Origin: Caulobacter segnis
GTDB lineage: Bacteria; Pseudomonadota; Alphaproteobacteria; Caulobacterales; Caulobacteraceae
Assembly: GCF_003243465.1 (NCBI RefSeq)
Contig: NZ_QFQZ01000016.1
Coordinates: 1-64,000 of the forward strand
Length of the DNA: 64,000 nucleotides
Direction of reading: 5' to 3'
The notes under the pieces: generated by a model
What the model saw: the letters and a program-made list of their open reading frames with translations, nothing else
What the model was told of the DNA's origin: nothing
Databases searched by the model: none
Made by a program: the position numbers and the translations under genes
Shown here: piece by piece, positions 27,049 to 35,754 of the stretch
How positions within the stretch are numbered: position 1 is the stretch's first letter
Layout: each line of letters begins with the position of its first letter

Positions 27049-28842
27049 ATGAACGCGCCCTTCAAGCCCGACACCCCGCCCGAATGGAACCTGGCCGACC
27101 TCTATATCGGCCGCGACGATCCCCGCATCGAAACGGACCTCTCCGCCGCCAAGGCCGCCAATGACGAGCTGGCCTCGCTGGAGGGCCTGTTCCTGGAGGC
27201 CCGCAAGGAGCCCCAGCGCCTGGGCGTGCTGCTGGATCGCGGCGTCACGCTGTACGAGCAGGCGACCAACGGCCTGTGGGGCGTCGGCGCCTACGCCGCC
27301 CTCGCGGCGTCCGTCGCGCGGGACGATCCGGCCTGGGCCAAGTTCGAGGCCGACCTGCGGGCCCGCTCGTCCCAGATCGCCGCCGAAAGCCTGTTCTTCA
27401 CGCTGGAACTGAACCAGCTGGAGGACGGCGAGATCGCCAAGGCGCTGGAGGCCCATCGCGAGGCCGCGCGCTGGGCGCCGTGGCTGCGCCGCGTGCGCCT
27501 GTCGCGTCCGCACGAGCTGTCGCCGGAGCTGGAGCGCTTCATCGTCGACAAGGCCCCGGCCGTCGCCAACTGGGTGCGGCTGTGGGACGAGACCCTGGCC
27601 AAGCTGACGGCGAATGTCGGCGATGAGAGCCTGACCCTGGCCGAGGCGCTGAATCGTCTTTCGGACCCGGACGTCGCGCGTCGCAGGGCGGCGGCCGACG
27701 GTCTCTCCAAGGCGCTGGAAGAGCGGGTCTCGACCCAGGCGCTGGTGCTCAACACCCTGGCCTTCGAAAAGCAGGTCGAGGACCGCTGGCGTCGCTACGA
27801 CACGCCCGCCCAGTCGCGTCACCTCGCCAACGAGGTCGACGGCGACGCGGTCGACGCGCTGGAGCAGGCGGTGGTCGAGGCCTATCCCCGCCTGTCGCAC
27901 CGCTATTACGCCCTGAAGGCCAAGGTCATGGGACTGCCGGCGCTGGACTACTGGGATCGCAACGCGCCCCTGACCGCCGCGGCGCCGCGCCCCTACGCCT
28001 GGGACGAGGCCAAGGGCATGGTGCTGGAGAGCTTCCAGGACCTGGCGCCCCAGTTCGCGGACGCGGCCCGCGTGTTCTTCGATAAGCCCTGGATCGACGC
28101 CAAGCCCCGGCCGGGCAAACAGTCGGGCGCCTTCGCCCATCCCGTGACCGCCGACCGCCACCCGTTCGTGTTCATGAACTACATGGGCGAGCGGCGCGAC
28201 GTGCTGACCCTGGCTCACGAGCTGGGACACGCCGTGCACCAGACCCTGTGCCAGCCGCTGGGCACCCTGCTGGCCGACACGCCCCTGACCCTGGCCGAGA
28301 CGGCCTCGATCTTCGGCGAGGGCCTGGTGTTCGACCGCCTGCTGGCCGAGGCCTCTCCCGAGGACCGCAAGGGCCTGCTGGCTGGCAAGATCGAGGACGG
28401 CCTCAACACCGTCGTCCGCCAAATCGCCTTCCACCGCTTCGAGCGCCGTTTCCACGAGGCGCGGCTGGAGGGCGAGCTGTCGCCTGACCAGATCGGCGCG
28501 CTGTGGCTGGATGTCATGGGTGAAAGTCTTGGCCCGGCCGTGAAGCTGAATGCCGGCTACGAGCATTATTGGGCCTATGTCAGCCACTTCTGCCACGCGC
28601 CGTTCTACGTCTACGCCTACGCATTCGGGGACCTGCTGGTGCGCGGCCTGATGGAGAAGCGGCGCGAGAATCCAGAAGCGTTCGCGCCGCTCTATGAGCA
28701 GCTGCTGGCGGCGGGCGGGACCAAGACCTATGTGGAGGCCCTGGCGCCGTTCGGGCTGAACCCGCGCGAGAAGGCCTTCTGGGCGGCGGGTTGCGCCCAG
28801 CTGGAGCGCCTTGTGGATGAGTTCGAAGCGTTGGTGAGCTGA
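27049..28842 (+). CDS. pepF: M3 family oligoendopeptidase F
   Basis: A 597-residue zinc metallopeptidase. The HExxH motif is in LTLAHELGHAVHQTL (near residue 387-391) and the third ligand Glu in ETASIFGEGLVF about 25 residues later; substrate-binding HFCHAPFYVYAYAFG is near 510. It has no signal peptide, so it degrades 6-17-residue peptides in the cytoplasm, for example leftovers of ATP-dependent proteases or cleaved signal peptides. The ABC1-kinase gene begins on the last base of its stop codon (TGATG), implying coupling. It is divergent from tacA. Confidence 0.93.
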   Translation: MNAPFKPDTPPEWNLADLYIGRDDPRIETDLSAAKAANDELASLEGLFLEARKEPQRLGVLLDRGVTLYEQATNGLWGVGAYAALAASVARDDPAWAKFEADLRARSSQIAAESLFFTLELNQLEDGEIAKALEAHREAARWAPWLRRVRLSRPHELSPELERFIVDKAPAVANWVRLWDETLAKLTANVGDESLTLAEALNRLSDPDVARRRAAADGLSKALEERVSTQALVLNTLAFEKQVEDRWRRYDTPAQSRHLANEVDGDAVDALEQAVVEAYPRLSHRYYALKAKVMGLPALDYWDRNAPLTAAAPRPYAWDEAKGMVLESFQDLAPQFADAARVFFDKPWIDAKPRPGKQSGAFAHPVTADRHPFVFMNYMGERRDVLTLAHELGHAVHQTLCQPLGTLLADTPLTLAETASIFGEGLVFDRLLAEASPEDRKGLLAGKIEDGLNTVVRQIAFHRFERRFHEARLEGELSPDQIGALWLDVMGESLGPAVKLNAGYEHYWAYVSHFCHAPFYVYAYAFGDLLVRGLMEKRRENPEAFAPLYEQLLAAGGTKTYVEALAPFGLNPREKAFWAAGCAQLERLVDEFEALVS

Positions 28843-30197
28843 TGGCCGATGACGCCCGCGACCCCGAACGCGACCGCTTGACCGGGCGGTTGTCCCGCTT
28901 CGCCAAGGTCGGGGCGGGGCTGTCGGGCGCGGCGGTGTCGTATGGCGCCAACCGGATGTTCGGCGGCGACGAGGCCGACGCCCGCAACGCCAAGGCGCTG
29001 AAGGCGGCGCTGGGCGGCCTCAAGGGCCCGCTGATGAAGGCGGCGCAGATGTTCGCCACGGTGCCGGACCTCCTGCCGCCCGAGTTCGCCAAGGAGCTGG
29101 CGGAGCTGCAGACCAACGCGCCGGCCATGGGATGGCCGTTCGTGCGCCGACGGATGGCGGCCGAACTGGGCGCGGACTGGCAAGGCAAGTTCGCCAGCTT
29201 CGAACACGAGGCCGCAGCGGCCGCCTCGCTGGGCCAGGTGCACCGCACCACGACCCACGACGGTCGCGCCCTGGCCGTGAAGCTGCAGTACCCGGACATG
29301 CAGAGCGCGGTCGAAAGCGACCTAGGCCAGCTGCGCGCCCTGATCAACCTCTTCAAGCGCATGGACGGCTCGATCGACCCGTCGGAGATGATCGTCGAGA
29401 TCGGCGACCGCCTGCGCGAGGAGCTGGACTACGGTCGCGAGGCCAAGCTGATGGCCCTCTACGGAAACTTTTTCGCCGGCCGCGAGGACATCCGTACGCC
29501 AACCCCCGTCACGGAGCTGTCCACGGGACGCCTGCTGTCGATGACCTGGCTGGACGGGCAGGGGCTGCTGACCTTCAAGACCGCGCCGCAAGAGGTTCGC
29601 GACCGCATCGCCGCCCTGCTGTTCGAGGCCTGGTGGAGCCCGATGACCCATCTGGGCGTCATCCACGGCGACCCGCATCTGGGCAACTACACCTTCTCCG
29701 GAGAGGGCGCGGCGCACCTGAACCTGCTGGACTTCGGCTGCATCCGTATCTTCCCGCCGAAGTTCGTGGCCGGGGTGGTGCGTCTCTATCGCGCCTTGTC
29801 CGACGACGACCGCGCCGAGCAGATGGAGGCCTATCGCACCTGGGGCTTTACGGGTCTGACCGATGAGCTGGTCGACACCCTGAACGTCTGGGCCCGCTTC
29901 ATCTACGGCCCGCTGCTGGACGACCGGGTCCGCACCGTGGCCGACGACGTGCCGCCCGGCGAGTACGGCCGCCGCGAGGCCTTCAAGGTGCGCCAGGCCC
30001 TGAAGGCGGTCGGCGGCATCACCATCCCCCGCGAGTTCGTGTTCATGGATCGCGCCGCCATCGGCCTGGGCGCCGCCTTCCTGCACCTGGGGGCCCGACA
30101 CAATTGGCGGCGGATGTTCGAGGCCTCCCTGGAAGGCTTCTCGGAAGAGGCGGTGGCCGCGCGGCAGGCGAGGGCGCTGGCGGCGGTGGGCCTGTAA
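28842..30197 (+). CDS. ABC1/UbiB/AarF family atypical kinase
   Basis: A 451-residue protein-kinase-like fold. Near residue 65 the family KxGQ-type motif appears as KAAQMFATVPDLLP. The Ala-rich nucleotide loop AAAAASLGQVHR is near 126, the invariant lysine in ALAVKLQYP near 147, and the catalytic and metal sites are GVIHGDPHLGNYTF near 270 and LLDFGCIR near 295. Family members are ATPases supporting ubiquinone biosynthesis. It lacks the C-terminal membrane helices of canonical UbiB, so it is left as an ABC1 paralogue. It is coupled to pepF through a TGATG overlap. Confidence 0.88.
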   Translation: MADDARDPERDRLTGRLSRFAKVGAGLSGAAVSYGANRMFGGDEADARNAKALKAALGGLKGPLMKAAQMFATVPDLLPPEFAKELAELQTNAPAMGWPFVRRRMAAELGADWQGKFASFEHEAAAAASLGQVHRTTTHDGRALAVKLQYPDMQSAVESDLGQLRALINLFKRMDGSIDPSEMIVEIGDRLREELDYGREAKLMALYGNFFAGREDIRTPTPVTELSTGRLLSMTWLDGQGLLTFKTAPQEVRDRIAALLFEAWWSPMTHLGVIHGDPHLGNYTFSGEGAAHLNLLDFGCIRIFPPKFVAGVVRLYRALSDDDRAEQMEAYRTWGFTGLTDELVDTLNVWARFIYGPLLDDRVRTVADDVPPGEYGRREAFKVRQALKAVGGITIPREFVFMDRAAIGLGAAFLHLGARHNWRRMFEASLEGFSEEAVAARQARALAAVGL

Positions 30198-30234
30198 AAA
30201 TCCGACCTTCCCGGCGAATGCCGGGGAGATCGGA
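30196..30234 (-). terminator. Terminator hairpin of the sigma/membrane-protein operon, built from a repeat motif
   Basis: The stem TCCGA-c-CTTCCCGGC / GCCGGGGAG-a-TCGGA with a GAAT loop (30201-30234) is followed on the minus strand by TTTTT (30200-30196). It ends transcription of the operon whose last stop is at 30243. The core CCCGGCGAATGCCGGGG is the same motif as in the REPIN-like element near 43.8 kb. Confidence 0.7.
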
Positions 30235-30242
30235 CGCGTGGG

Positions 30243-30839
30243 TCACTCATACTCCCGGAGCAACCTCTCCAATCGCTGCTGTTCCGGCTTCATGACCCCG
30301 AAGTACCGCCCCGTGTTCCAGGCGACGCTCGCGCCTAGCGCGAGGCCGAAGACCATCAGCATCTGCCAGGCGTCGCGGTCGCTGGCCTTGCCGACCTCGC
30401 GCAGCTGGGTCACGCTGACCAGCATCGGCGTCAGGAACACCGGCAGCATCACCCAGAAGATCCTGACATTGGCGCGCGCGCGGCGGTTGGCGGCGAGCAG
30501 GGCCGAAAGGGTGTCGCGCATCGACGCGCTGTCCGTGGAACCTCGATGGCGTAGCAGAATGCCCATCACCAGCACCGCGCCCAGCACGACCCAGCAGACC
30601 GCCAGCATGGCCACCGAGCCCCATTCCTGCGCCAGGTTCGTCCGGCCCGTAGCGATCGCTCGGACCGCGATCGCGGTGAAGATCGACAGCGCGATCGTCG
30701 GAACGAGAAAAAGCAGCAGCTCGCCGCGACGGCGGGCCTTCAACGTCTTCATGACTTCCTCCATCAGATAGGCCCGGGCGCGGGCGTCGGGCGTATTGGC
30801 CGGCGAGCGCCAGGCGGCTTCGAGATGCTCAAACTCCAT
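30243..30839 (-). CDS. Membrane protein encoded with an ECF sigma factor; candidate anti-sigma or effector
   Basis: A 198-residue protein. A cytoplasmic N-terminus (MEFEHLEAAWRSPANTP, about 45 residues with an amphipathic helix) is followed by four predicted membrane helices (about 46-65, 80-102, 128-150, 160-180). Its start overlaps the end of the sigma gene (ATGGAGTTTGA, 11 bases), the coupling typical of sigma/anti-sigma pairs. It lacks a zinc-binding HxxxCxxC anti-sigma motif. The function is inferred only from gene order. Confidence 0.72.
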   Translation of the reverse strand: MEFEHLEAAWRSPANTPDARARAYLMEEVMKTLKARRRGELLLFLVPTIALSIFTAIAVRAIATGRTNLAQEWGSVAMLAVCWVVLGAVLVMGILLRHRGSTDSASMRDTLSALLAANRRARANVRIFWVMLPVFLTPMLVSVTQLREVGKASDRDAWQMLMVFGLALGASVAWNTGRYFGVMKPEQQRLERLLREYE

Positions 30840-31344
30840 GGGCGGCTTCCTCCACGAGGCGGGCGACGCGCTGGCGGATCCGGGTCAGCCGCGCCCCGAC
30901 ATTGGTTTCCGAAAGGCCGTGCAGGCGGGCGATCTCGGCGTAGGCCAGGCCGTCCAGCGACAGCAGGATCAGCGACCGGTCGACCGGCGGCAGCTGGCGG
31001 ATGGCGGCGTAGAGCCGCTCCAGCAAGGCGTCCTGCGGATCGGTCCCCGCGTCCCGGCTCAGCAATTCGGTCTCGACGGCCACGCCGCGCAGCCGCCGCC
31101 GCGCCTCGCCACGTCGCCAGGTGAGGGCGGCGTTGTGGGCCACGCGGTGGGCGAAGGTGCCTGCCGCGCTTTCGGCCCGAAACCGGGGCCAAGCCTTCCA
31201 CAGGGCCAGCGACATCTCCTGCAGCAGGTCATGCTGGTCGGCGGGCTCTGCGAAGGCCCGCGCCGTCCGCTGCAACATCGCCAGATGCGGCGCCAGCCAG
31301 TCGGCGAAGTCTCTATCGGCGTCTCTGGCGCTGTTCCGGCCCAT
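30829..31344 (-). CDS. ECF-family RNA polymerase sigma factor
   Basis: A 171-residue sigma-70-like protein. Region 2 (AEPADQHDLLQEMSLALWKAWPRFR, residues 32-56) and region 4 (LPPVDRSLILLSLDGLAYAEIARLHGLSETNVGARLTRIRQRV, residues 115-160) are both clear; region 3 is absent, as in ECF factors. It precedes and overlaps a four-helix membrane protein that probably controls it. No promoter for it could be recognised, so autoregulation cannot be judged. Confidence 0.88.
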   Translation of the reverse strand: MGRNSARDADRDFADWLAPHLAMLQRTARAFAEPADQHDLLQEMSLALWKAWPRFRAESAAGTFAHRVAHNAALTWRRGEARRRLRGVAVETELLSRDAGTDPQDALLERLYAAIRQLPPVDRSLILLSLDGLAYAEIARLHGLSETNVGARLTRIRQRVARLVEEAAHGV

Positions 31345-31434
31345 CGGTCCCCCGTTTCGAAGACTTAGACGCCGATCGCGGCGTCGTCCTTACGGAAGGC
31401 TTTCCTTTTTTCAAACGCTTGTTAGCGTGGCCGC

Positions 31435-31908
31435 ATGTCCGATGATCTGACAGACGCCCAGACGGCCGCCATTCCGGAGGGCTTCTCCCAGCTGAACTGG
31501 TCGCGCGGGTTCGGGCGGCAGATCGGGCCGCTGTTCGAGCATCGCGAGGGGCCGGGGCAAGCGCGGCTGGCCTTCCGGGTCGAGGAGCACCACACCAACG
31601 GCCTGGGCAACTGCCACGGCGGCATGCTGATGAGCTTCGCCGACATGGCCTGGGGCCGGATCATCTCGCTGCAGAAATCCTACAGCTGGGTCACGGTGCG
31701 GCTGATGTGCGACTTCCTGTCGGGCGCCAAGCTGGGCGACTGGGTGGAAGGCGAGGGCGAGCTGATCGCCGAGGAGGACCTGGTCTTCACCGTGCGCGGC
31801 CGCATCTGGTCCGGCGATCGGACCCTGATCACCGGCACGGGAATCTTCAAGGCGCTGAGCCCACGCAAACCGCGTCCGGGCGAGCTGAACTACAAGGAAG
31901 GGGCTTAA
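31435..31908 (+). CDS. PaaI-family hotdog-fold thioesterase
   Basis: A 157-residue protein with the hotdog signature: NGLGNCHGGMLMSFADMAWG near residues 44-65 (the HGG turn and following Asp form the active site) and a later RLMCDFLSGAKLGDWVEGEGELI strand pair. Members hydrolyse acyl-CoAs, phenylacetyl-CoA-type thioesters or toxic aryl-CoA by-products. It is followed after 4 bases by an alpha/beta hydrolase gene and then a GT9 gene, so a three-gene unit is likely. Confidence 0.85.
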   Translation: MSDDLTDAQTAAIPEGFSQLNWSRGFGRQIGPLFEHREGPGQARLAFRVEEHHTNGLGNCHGGMLMSFADMAWGRIISLQKSYSWVTVRLMCDFLSGAKLGDWVEGEGELIAEEDLVFTVRGRIWSGDRTLITGTGIFKALSPRKPRPGELNYKEGA

Positions 31909-31912
31909 AGGC

Positions 31913-32836
31913 ATGGCCGACGATCAGGCCGCGCCCGCTTCGCTGCTCGCCGCGTTCGGCGGCGAGCCTCCGCCCGCGCCGGCCTGGTTCGACGCGGCGG
32001 TCGCGGCGCTTCCCGAGCGGTCGATGATCGCTGTCGAGGGCGCGAACATCGAGCTCCTGACCTGGGGCGAGATCGGCAAGCCGGGCTTGCTTCTGCTGCA
32101 CGGCAACGGCGCCCACGCCGACTGGTGGAGCTTCATCGCGCCGTTCTTCGCCAAGGACTGGCGGGTGGCGGCGATCTCGTGGTCGGGCATGGGCGGCAGC
32201 GACTGGCGCGGCGCCTACAGCGCCGAACTGTTCGCGGCCGAGATCTTCGCCGCGGTCGACGCCGCGGGGCTGGAGGCCGGCGGGGTCAAGCCGATCGTGG
32301 TGGGGCACTCGTTCGGCGGCTTTCCGACCCTGTACTGCGCCGCCCGCCACCCTGAGCGCCTGCGGGGCGCGATCATGGTCGACAGCAGCATCCAGCCGCC
32401 GGAAAAGCGCTGGAAGGGGCCGCCGCCGCGATCGGGCCAGGCCCTGCCCACCTATCCGACCCTTGAGGCGGCCCTCACCCGGTTCCGCCTTGCGCCGCCG
32501 CAGCCCTGCGAGAACCTCTATATCGCCGACTTCATCGCCCGCCGCTCGCTGAAGACGGTCGACGGCGGCTGGACCTGGAAGTTCGATCCAGACCTCTGGC
32601 ACAACTTCAAAATGCCTGATCTTGGGGCACTGTTGCCTCAGATTGCTTGTTCCGCCGCCTTGATGTGGGGCGAGCGCTCGAACCTGATGCATGCGGATAC
32701 CTTGGATTATATGCTCGCGCAGATGCCCAAGGACGTGCTGCTCTTGCCTATCCCGGACGCCGACCACCACGTGATGATCGATCAGCCCCTGGCCTTCGTG
32801 GCGGGCTTGCGAGGACTGCTGGCCGCCTGGGACTGA
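31913..32836 (+). CDS. Alpha/beta hydrolase
   Basis: A 307-residue alpha/beta-fold hydrolase. It shows the oxyanion segment LLLHGNGAHADWW near residue 62, the nucleophile elbow VVGHSFGGFPTLY with Ser near 128, and the catalytic His in DADHHVMIDQP near 284. There is no signal peptide. The substrate is unknown; it may be an esterase or epoxide-hydrolase-like enzyme. It is packed between the thioesterase gene (4 bases) and the GT9 gene (8 bases), implying co-transcription. Confidence 0.85.
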   Translation: MADDQAAPASLLAAFGGEPPPAPAWFDAAVAALPERSMIAVEGANIELLTWGEIGKPGLLLLHGNGAHADWWSFIAPFFAKDWRVAAISWSGMGGSDWRGAYSAELFAAEIFAAVDAAGLEAGGVKPIVVGHSFGGFPTLYCAARHPERLRGAIMVDSSIQPPEKRWKGPPPRSGQALPTYPTLEAALTRFRLAPPQPCENLYIADFIARRSLKTVDGGWTWKFDPDLWHNFKMPDLGALLPQIACSAALMWGERSNLMHADTLDYMLAQMPKDVLLLPIPDADHHVMIDQPLAFVAGLRGLLAAWD

Positions 32837-32844
32837 CGGCCGCC

Positions 32845-33831
32845 ATGGCCGGCCCGGTCATTGTCTATGCGCCCGATCGGGGGATCGGCGATCTGATGTG
32901 GCACCTGCCGACGATCCGCGCGATCGCCGCGACGACGCCGGAGGGGCAGGTGGTGCTGGTGGCCCGGCCCTCCAGCCGCGCCGCCGAGGTCCTGAAGGTC
33001 GAGCCGACAGTGACCAGGGTGCTGTATGCGCCCCACTACAAGGACCGGCTGAAGGGTGTCCGCGAGACGCTCGATTTCTACCGCCTGTGCCGGTCCGAGC
33101 GACCGCGCGCGGTGTGGATCCTGGAGAAGATCGACCGCCCCGCGATCGCCGCCTTCCTGGCCGGCTCGCCCGAGCGGCGCGGCTTTGGCCTGGGGCACGG
33201 TCAGGAGCGGTTCCTGAGCCAAGGGCCTTTCCTGCCCAAGGCCATGCGGCCCGCCCACCGGATCGACAAGCTCGCGGCCTTCGAGAAGGCGCACGGCCTC
33301 GTCGTGGAGAGCCGCGAGCCGGCGCTCAAGCTGGATCCCGATGCGGTGGCGGCGGTCAGGGCGCGCTACGCCGATCGGCCCGGCCCTTGGCTGTGCCTGG
33401 GAATCGGCGCCAGCGAGCCGGCGCGCACCTGGCCCGCCGAGCGCTTCGCTGAAGCGGCCGCTCGCCTTTCGGACCTGTTCGGGACCGTCTTCTGGGTCGG
33501 CGGTCCGCACGAGGCGGAGGGAGCCAAGGCCGCCATCGGCGACCTGCCGGGCAATGTCGCGGCCTGCGATCTGCCTCTGGACCAGTCCGCCGCCCTGATC
33601 TCGCTGTCGGCCGGCTTCCTCGGCAACGACTCGGGCGCACTGAACGTGGCCGCCGCCGTGGGGACGCCATGCGTCGGCCTGATGGGCACCGCGCCCTTGC
33701 CGGCCTATTCCCGCTGGCTGACGCGGCTGGACGGCGGGGCGGGCAGAATCGCCGACATCACCGTCGACCAGGCCGTCGACGCCGTTCGCGATCGCTTCCG
33801 CGCGGAAGGCTGGGGCGATTCGAGCGCTTGA
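32845..33831 (+). CDS. Family 9 glycosyltransferase (ADP-heptose:LPS heptosyltransferase-like)
   Basis: A 328-residue GT9 protein with a GT-B fold. The N-terminal motif is YAPDRGIGDLMWHLPTIRAI. The C-terminal half contains GIGASEPARTWPAERFAE near residue 190 and the nucleotide-sugar motif GFLGNDSGALNVAAAVGTPCVGLMG near 258. Relatives transfer heptoses to LPS inner core. The ATG at 32845, 8 bases after the hydrolase stop, starts right at the fold; the frame is open further upstream but overlaps the hydrolase gene. Confidence 0.85.
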   Translation: MAGPVIVYAPDRGIGDLMWHLPTIRAIAATTPEGQVVLVARPSSRAAEVLKVEPTVTRVLYAPHYKDRLKGVRETLDFYRLCRSERPRAVWILEKIDRPAIAAFLAGSPERRGFGLGHGQERFLSQGPFLPKAMRPAHRIDKLAAFEKAHGLVVESREPALKLDPDAVAAVRARYADRPGPWLCLGIGASEPARTWPAERFAEAAARLSDLFGTVFWVGGPHEAEGAKAAIGDLPGNVAACDLPLDQSAALISLSAGFLGNDSGALNVAAAVGTPCVGLMGTAPLPAYSRWLTRLDGGAGRIADITVDQAVDAVRDRFRAEGWGDSSA

Positions 33832-33893
33832 GCGTTTGGCGGTCGCGTTGTATCCGCGAAGAACAAAATTCTTTCCGCACTTAGGGACGACAC

Positions 33894-34124
33894 ATGGCCG
33901 GCGATTATCACCGCGGTGAAATGGATATCTCGGAACAGGCGGCGACCTACGCCGCGTTCGGCAAGATGACGAAGTGGGGCTCGCTGGCCGTCTCCGTCCT
34001 GCTGCTGTTCATCACCCTGCTGTTCTGCACGCCGGCCGGCTTCATTGGTAGCGCTATCGCCGCCGTGGTGCTGTTGGCCCTGGGCGTTGTTCTGCTTCGC
34101 GAAAAGCCAGCCTCGGCCCACTGA
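33894..34124 (+). CDS. aa3-type cytochrome c oxidase subunit IV
   Basis: A 76-residue protein of the small bacterial aa3 subunit IV family. It has a soluble N-terminus with MDISEQAATYAAFGKMTKWG and two closely spaced hydrophobic segments (about 29-46 and 48-67). In Paracoccus the homologue is a small accessory subunit of cytochrome c oxidase in the inner membrane. It stands alone here, apart from any cta operon. AGGGA lies 7 bases before the ATG. Confidence 0.85.
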   Translation: MAGDYHRGEMDISEQAATYAAFGKMTKWGSLAVSVLLLFITLLFCTPAGFIGSAIAAVVLLALGVVLLREKPASAH

Positions 34125-34167
34125 CACCGGTAGACATCGGCATATTTTTTCCCTGACGCGCACGTCA

Positions 34168-34241
34168 TGCCTCGACAAGAGGCAAGACTATCCCCTACAG
34201 AGCGCCTCATCCTGATGAGGTAACAGCGCTCTGGGAGGGGT
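34168..34241 (+). promoter_or_regulatory. Structured pntA leader (two hairpins before the RBS)
   Basis: The first hairpin is TGCCTC-GACAA-GAGGCA (34168-34184). The second, larger structure pairs CAGAGCGC (34198-34205) with GCGCTCTG (34226-34233), enclosing an inner stem CCTCAT/ATGAGG. GGAGGGG (34234-34240) follows immediately. The structure could mask or present the ribosome site; no known riboswitch class is recognised. Downstream of the second hairpin there is no T-tract, so it is not a terminator. Confidence 0.5.
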
Positions 34242-34247
34242 ATGCCG

Positions 34248-35384
34248 ATGGCCGTCATCGCCGTCACGAAAGAAACCCGCGCGAACGAGACGCGGGTCGC
34301 GGCCACGCCTGAAACCGTCAAGAAGCTCGGCGCCGCCGGCTTCTCGGTTGTGGTGCAGGCCGGGGCCGGGACGGCCGCGTCCTATCCGGACGCCGACTAC
34401 GAAGCGGCGGGCGCCAAGATCGCGCCGACCGCCGCCGAAGCGATTCAAGGCGCCGACGTCCTGTTCAAGGTGCGCGCGCCCGAAGCCGCCGAGATCGCGG
34501 GCCTGAAGAGTGGCGCGATCGTCGCCGCCGCCCTCAATCCCTACCAGGACAAGGAGACGCTGGACGCCCTGGCCAAGGCCGGCGCGACGGCGATCGCCAT
34601 GGAGTTCATCCCGCGCATCACCCGCGCCCAGGTGATGGACATGCTCTCCAGCCAGGCCAACCTCGCCGGCTATCGCGCCGTGATCGAGGGCGCGGAAGCC
34701 TACGGCAAGGCCCTGCCGATGATGATGACCGCCGCCGGCACCGTCGCCGCGGCCAAGGTGTTCATCATGGGCGTGGGCGTCGCCGGCCTGCAGGCCATCG
34801 CCACCGCCCGCCGTCTTGGCGCGGTCGTGACCGCCACCGACGTGCGTCCGGCCACCAAGGAGCAGGTCGAGTCGCTGGGCGCCAAGTTCCTGGCCGTCGA
34901 GGACGAGGAGTTCAAGAACGCCCAGACCGCCGGCGGCTACGCCAAGGAGATGTCCAAGGAGTACCAGGCCAAGCAGGCCGAGCTGGTTTCCTCGCACATC
35001 GCCAAGCAGGACATCGTGATCACCACCGCCCTGATCCCGGGCCGTCCCGCGCCGAAGCTGGTCACGGCCGCCCAGGTCGCCTCGATGAAGCCCGGCTCGA
35101 TCCTGGTCGACCTGGCCATCGAGCAAGGCGGCAATGTCGAGGGCGCCAAGCTCAACGAGACGGTCGTCACCGCCAATGGCGTGAAGATCCTCGGTCACGC
35201 CAATCTGCCGGGCCGCATCGCCGCCGACGCCAGCGCGTTCTATTCGCGCAACCTCGTCGCGCTGTCGGCCCTGTTCACGAACAAGGAGGGCGCCTTCGCC
35301 CCCGACTTCGAGGACGAGATCCTGAAGGCCGCCGTCGTCACCCAGGGCGGCGCGATCGTCCACCCGAACCTGAAGACCGCCTAA
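34248..35384 (+). CDS. pntA: NAD(P) transhydrogenase subunit alpha part 1
   Basis: A 378-residue NAD(H)-binding domain I of proton-translocating transhydrogenase. It starts MAVIAVTKETRANETRVAATPETVKKLGAAGF, has the loop MLSSQANLAGYRAV near residue 130 and the NAD fold VFIMGVGVAGLQAIATARRLGA near 170-190. The complex makes NADPH from NADH using the proton gradient. The ATG at 34248 is preferred to 34242 because GGAGGGG lies 7 bases from it but abuts the first ATG. It heads pntA-pntAB-pntB, with a structured leader. Confidence 0.95.
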   Translation: MAVIAVTKETRANETRVAATPETVKKLGAAGFSVVVQAGAGTAASYPDADYEAAGAKIAPTAAEAIQGADVLFKVRAPEAAEIAGLKSGAIVAAALNPYQDKETLDALAKAGATAIAMEFIPRITRAQVMDMLSSQANLAGYRAVIEGAEAYGKALPMMMTAAGTVAAAKVFIMGVGVAGLQAIATARRLGAVVTATDVRPATKEQVESLGAKFLAVEDEEFKNAQTAGGYAKEMSKEYQAKQAELVSSHIAKQDIVITTALIPGRPAPKLVTAAQVASMKPGSILVDLAIEQGGNVEGAKLNETVVTANGVKILGHANLPGRIAADASAFYSRNLVALSALFTNKEGAFAPDFEDEILKAAVVTQGGAIVHPNLKTA

Positions 35385-35409
35385 CCACGCCATCGAAAGG
35401 GAGGCTCCC

Positions 35410-35730
35410 ATGGAAGCCGTCGACCCCACCGTGTTCCGTCTGGCGATCTTCGTGCTCGCCATCTTCGTCGGCTACTACGTCGTCTGGAGCGTGACGCCCG
35501 CGCTGCACACGCCGCTGATGGCCGTGACCAACGCCATCTCGTCGGTGATCATCGTCGGCGCCCTGCTGGCCGCCGCCGCCCATGGGGCGTCCGGTGAAGC
35601 CGTCGCCGGCTCGGTCTGGATCTCCAAGGGCGCCGGCGCGGTCGCCGCGGCCTTCGCGGCGGTCAACATCTTCGGCGGCTTCCTCGTCACCCAGCGGATG
35701 CTGGCGATGTACAAGAAGAAGTCGAAGTAA
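35410..35730 (+). CDS. pntAB: NAD(P) transhydrogenase subunit alpha part 2
   Basis: A 106-residue membrane protein with three hydrophobic helices (about residues 8-27, 37-58 and 72-92). It corresponds to the C-terminal membrane piece of E. coli PntA that is a separate subunit in Alphaproteobacteria, and it helps form the proton channel with PntB. The gene lies 25 bases after pntA and 24 before pntB; GGGAGG precedes its ATG. Confidence 0.94.
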   Translation: MEAVDPTVFRLAIFVLAIFVGYYVVWSVTPALHTPLMAVTNAISSVIIVGALLAAAAHGASGEAVAGSVWISKGAGAVAAAFAAVNIFGGFLVTQRMLAMYKKKSK

Positions 35731-35754
35731 GCGGCCGAGAGGGGGAGAAACACC

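Noticed and set aside
28842..30197. Naming the ABC1 kinase ubiB
   Set aside because: It lacks the C-terminal membrane helices of UbiB and is not beside ubiE/ubiJ, so only the family name is given.
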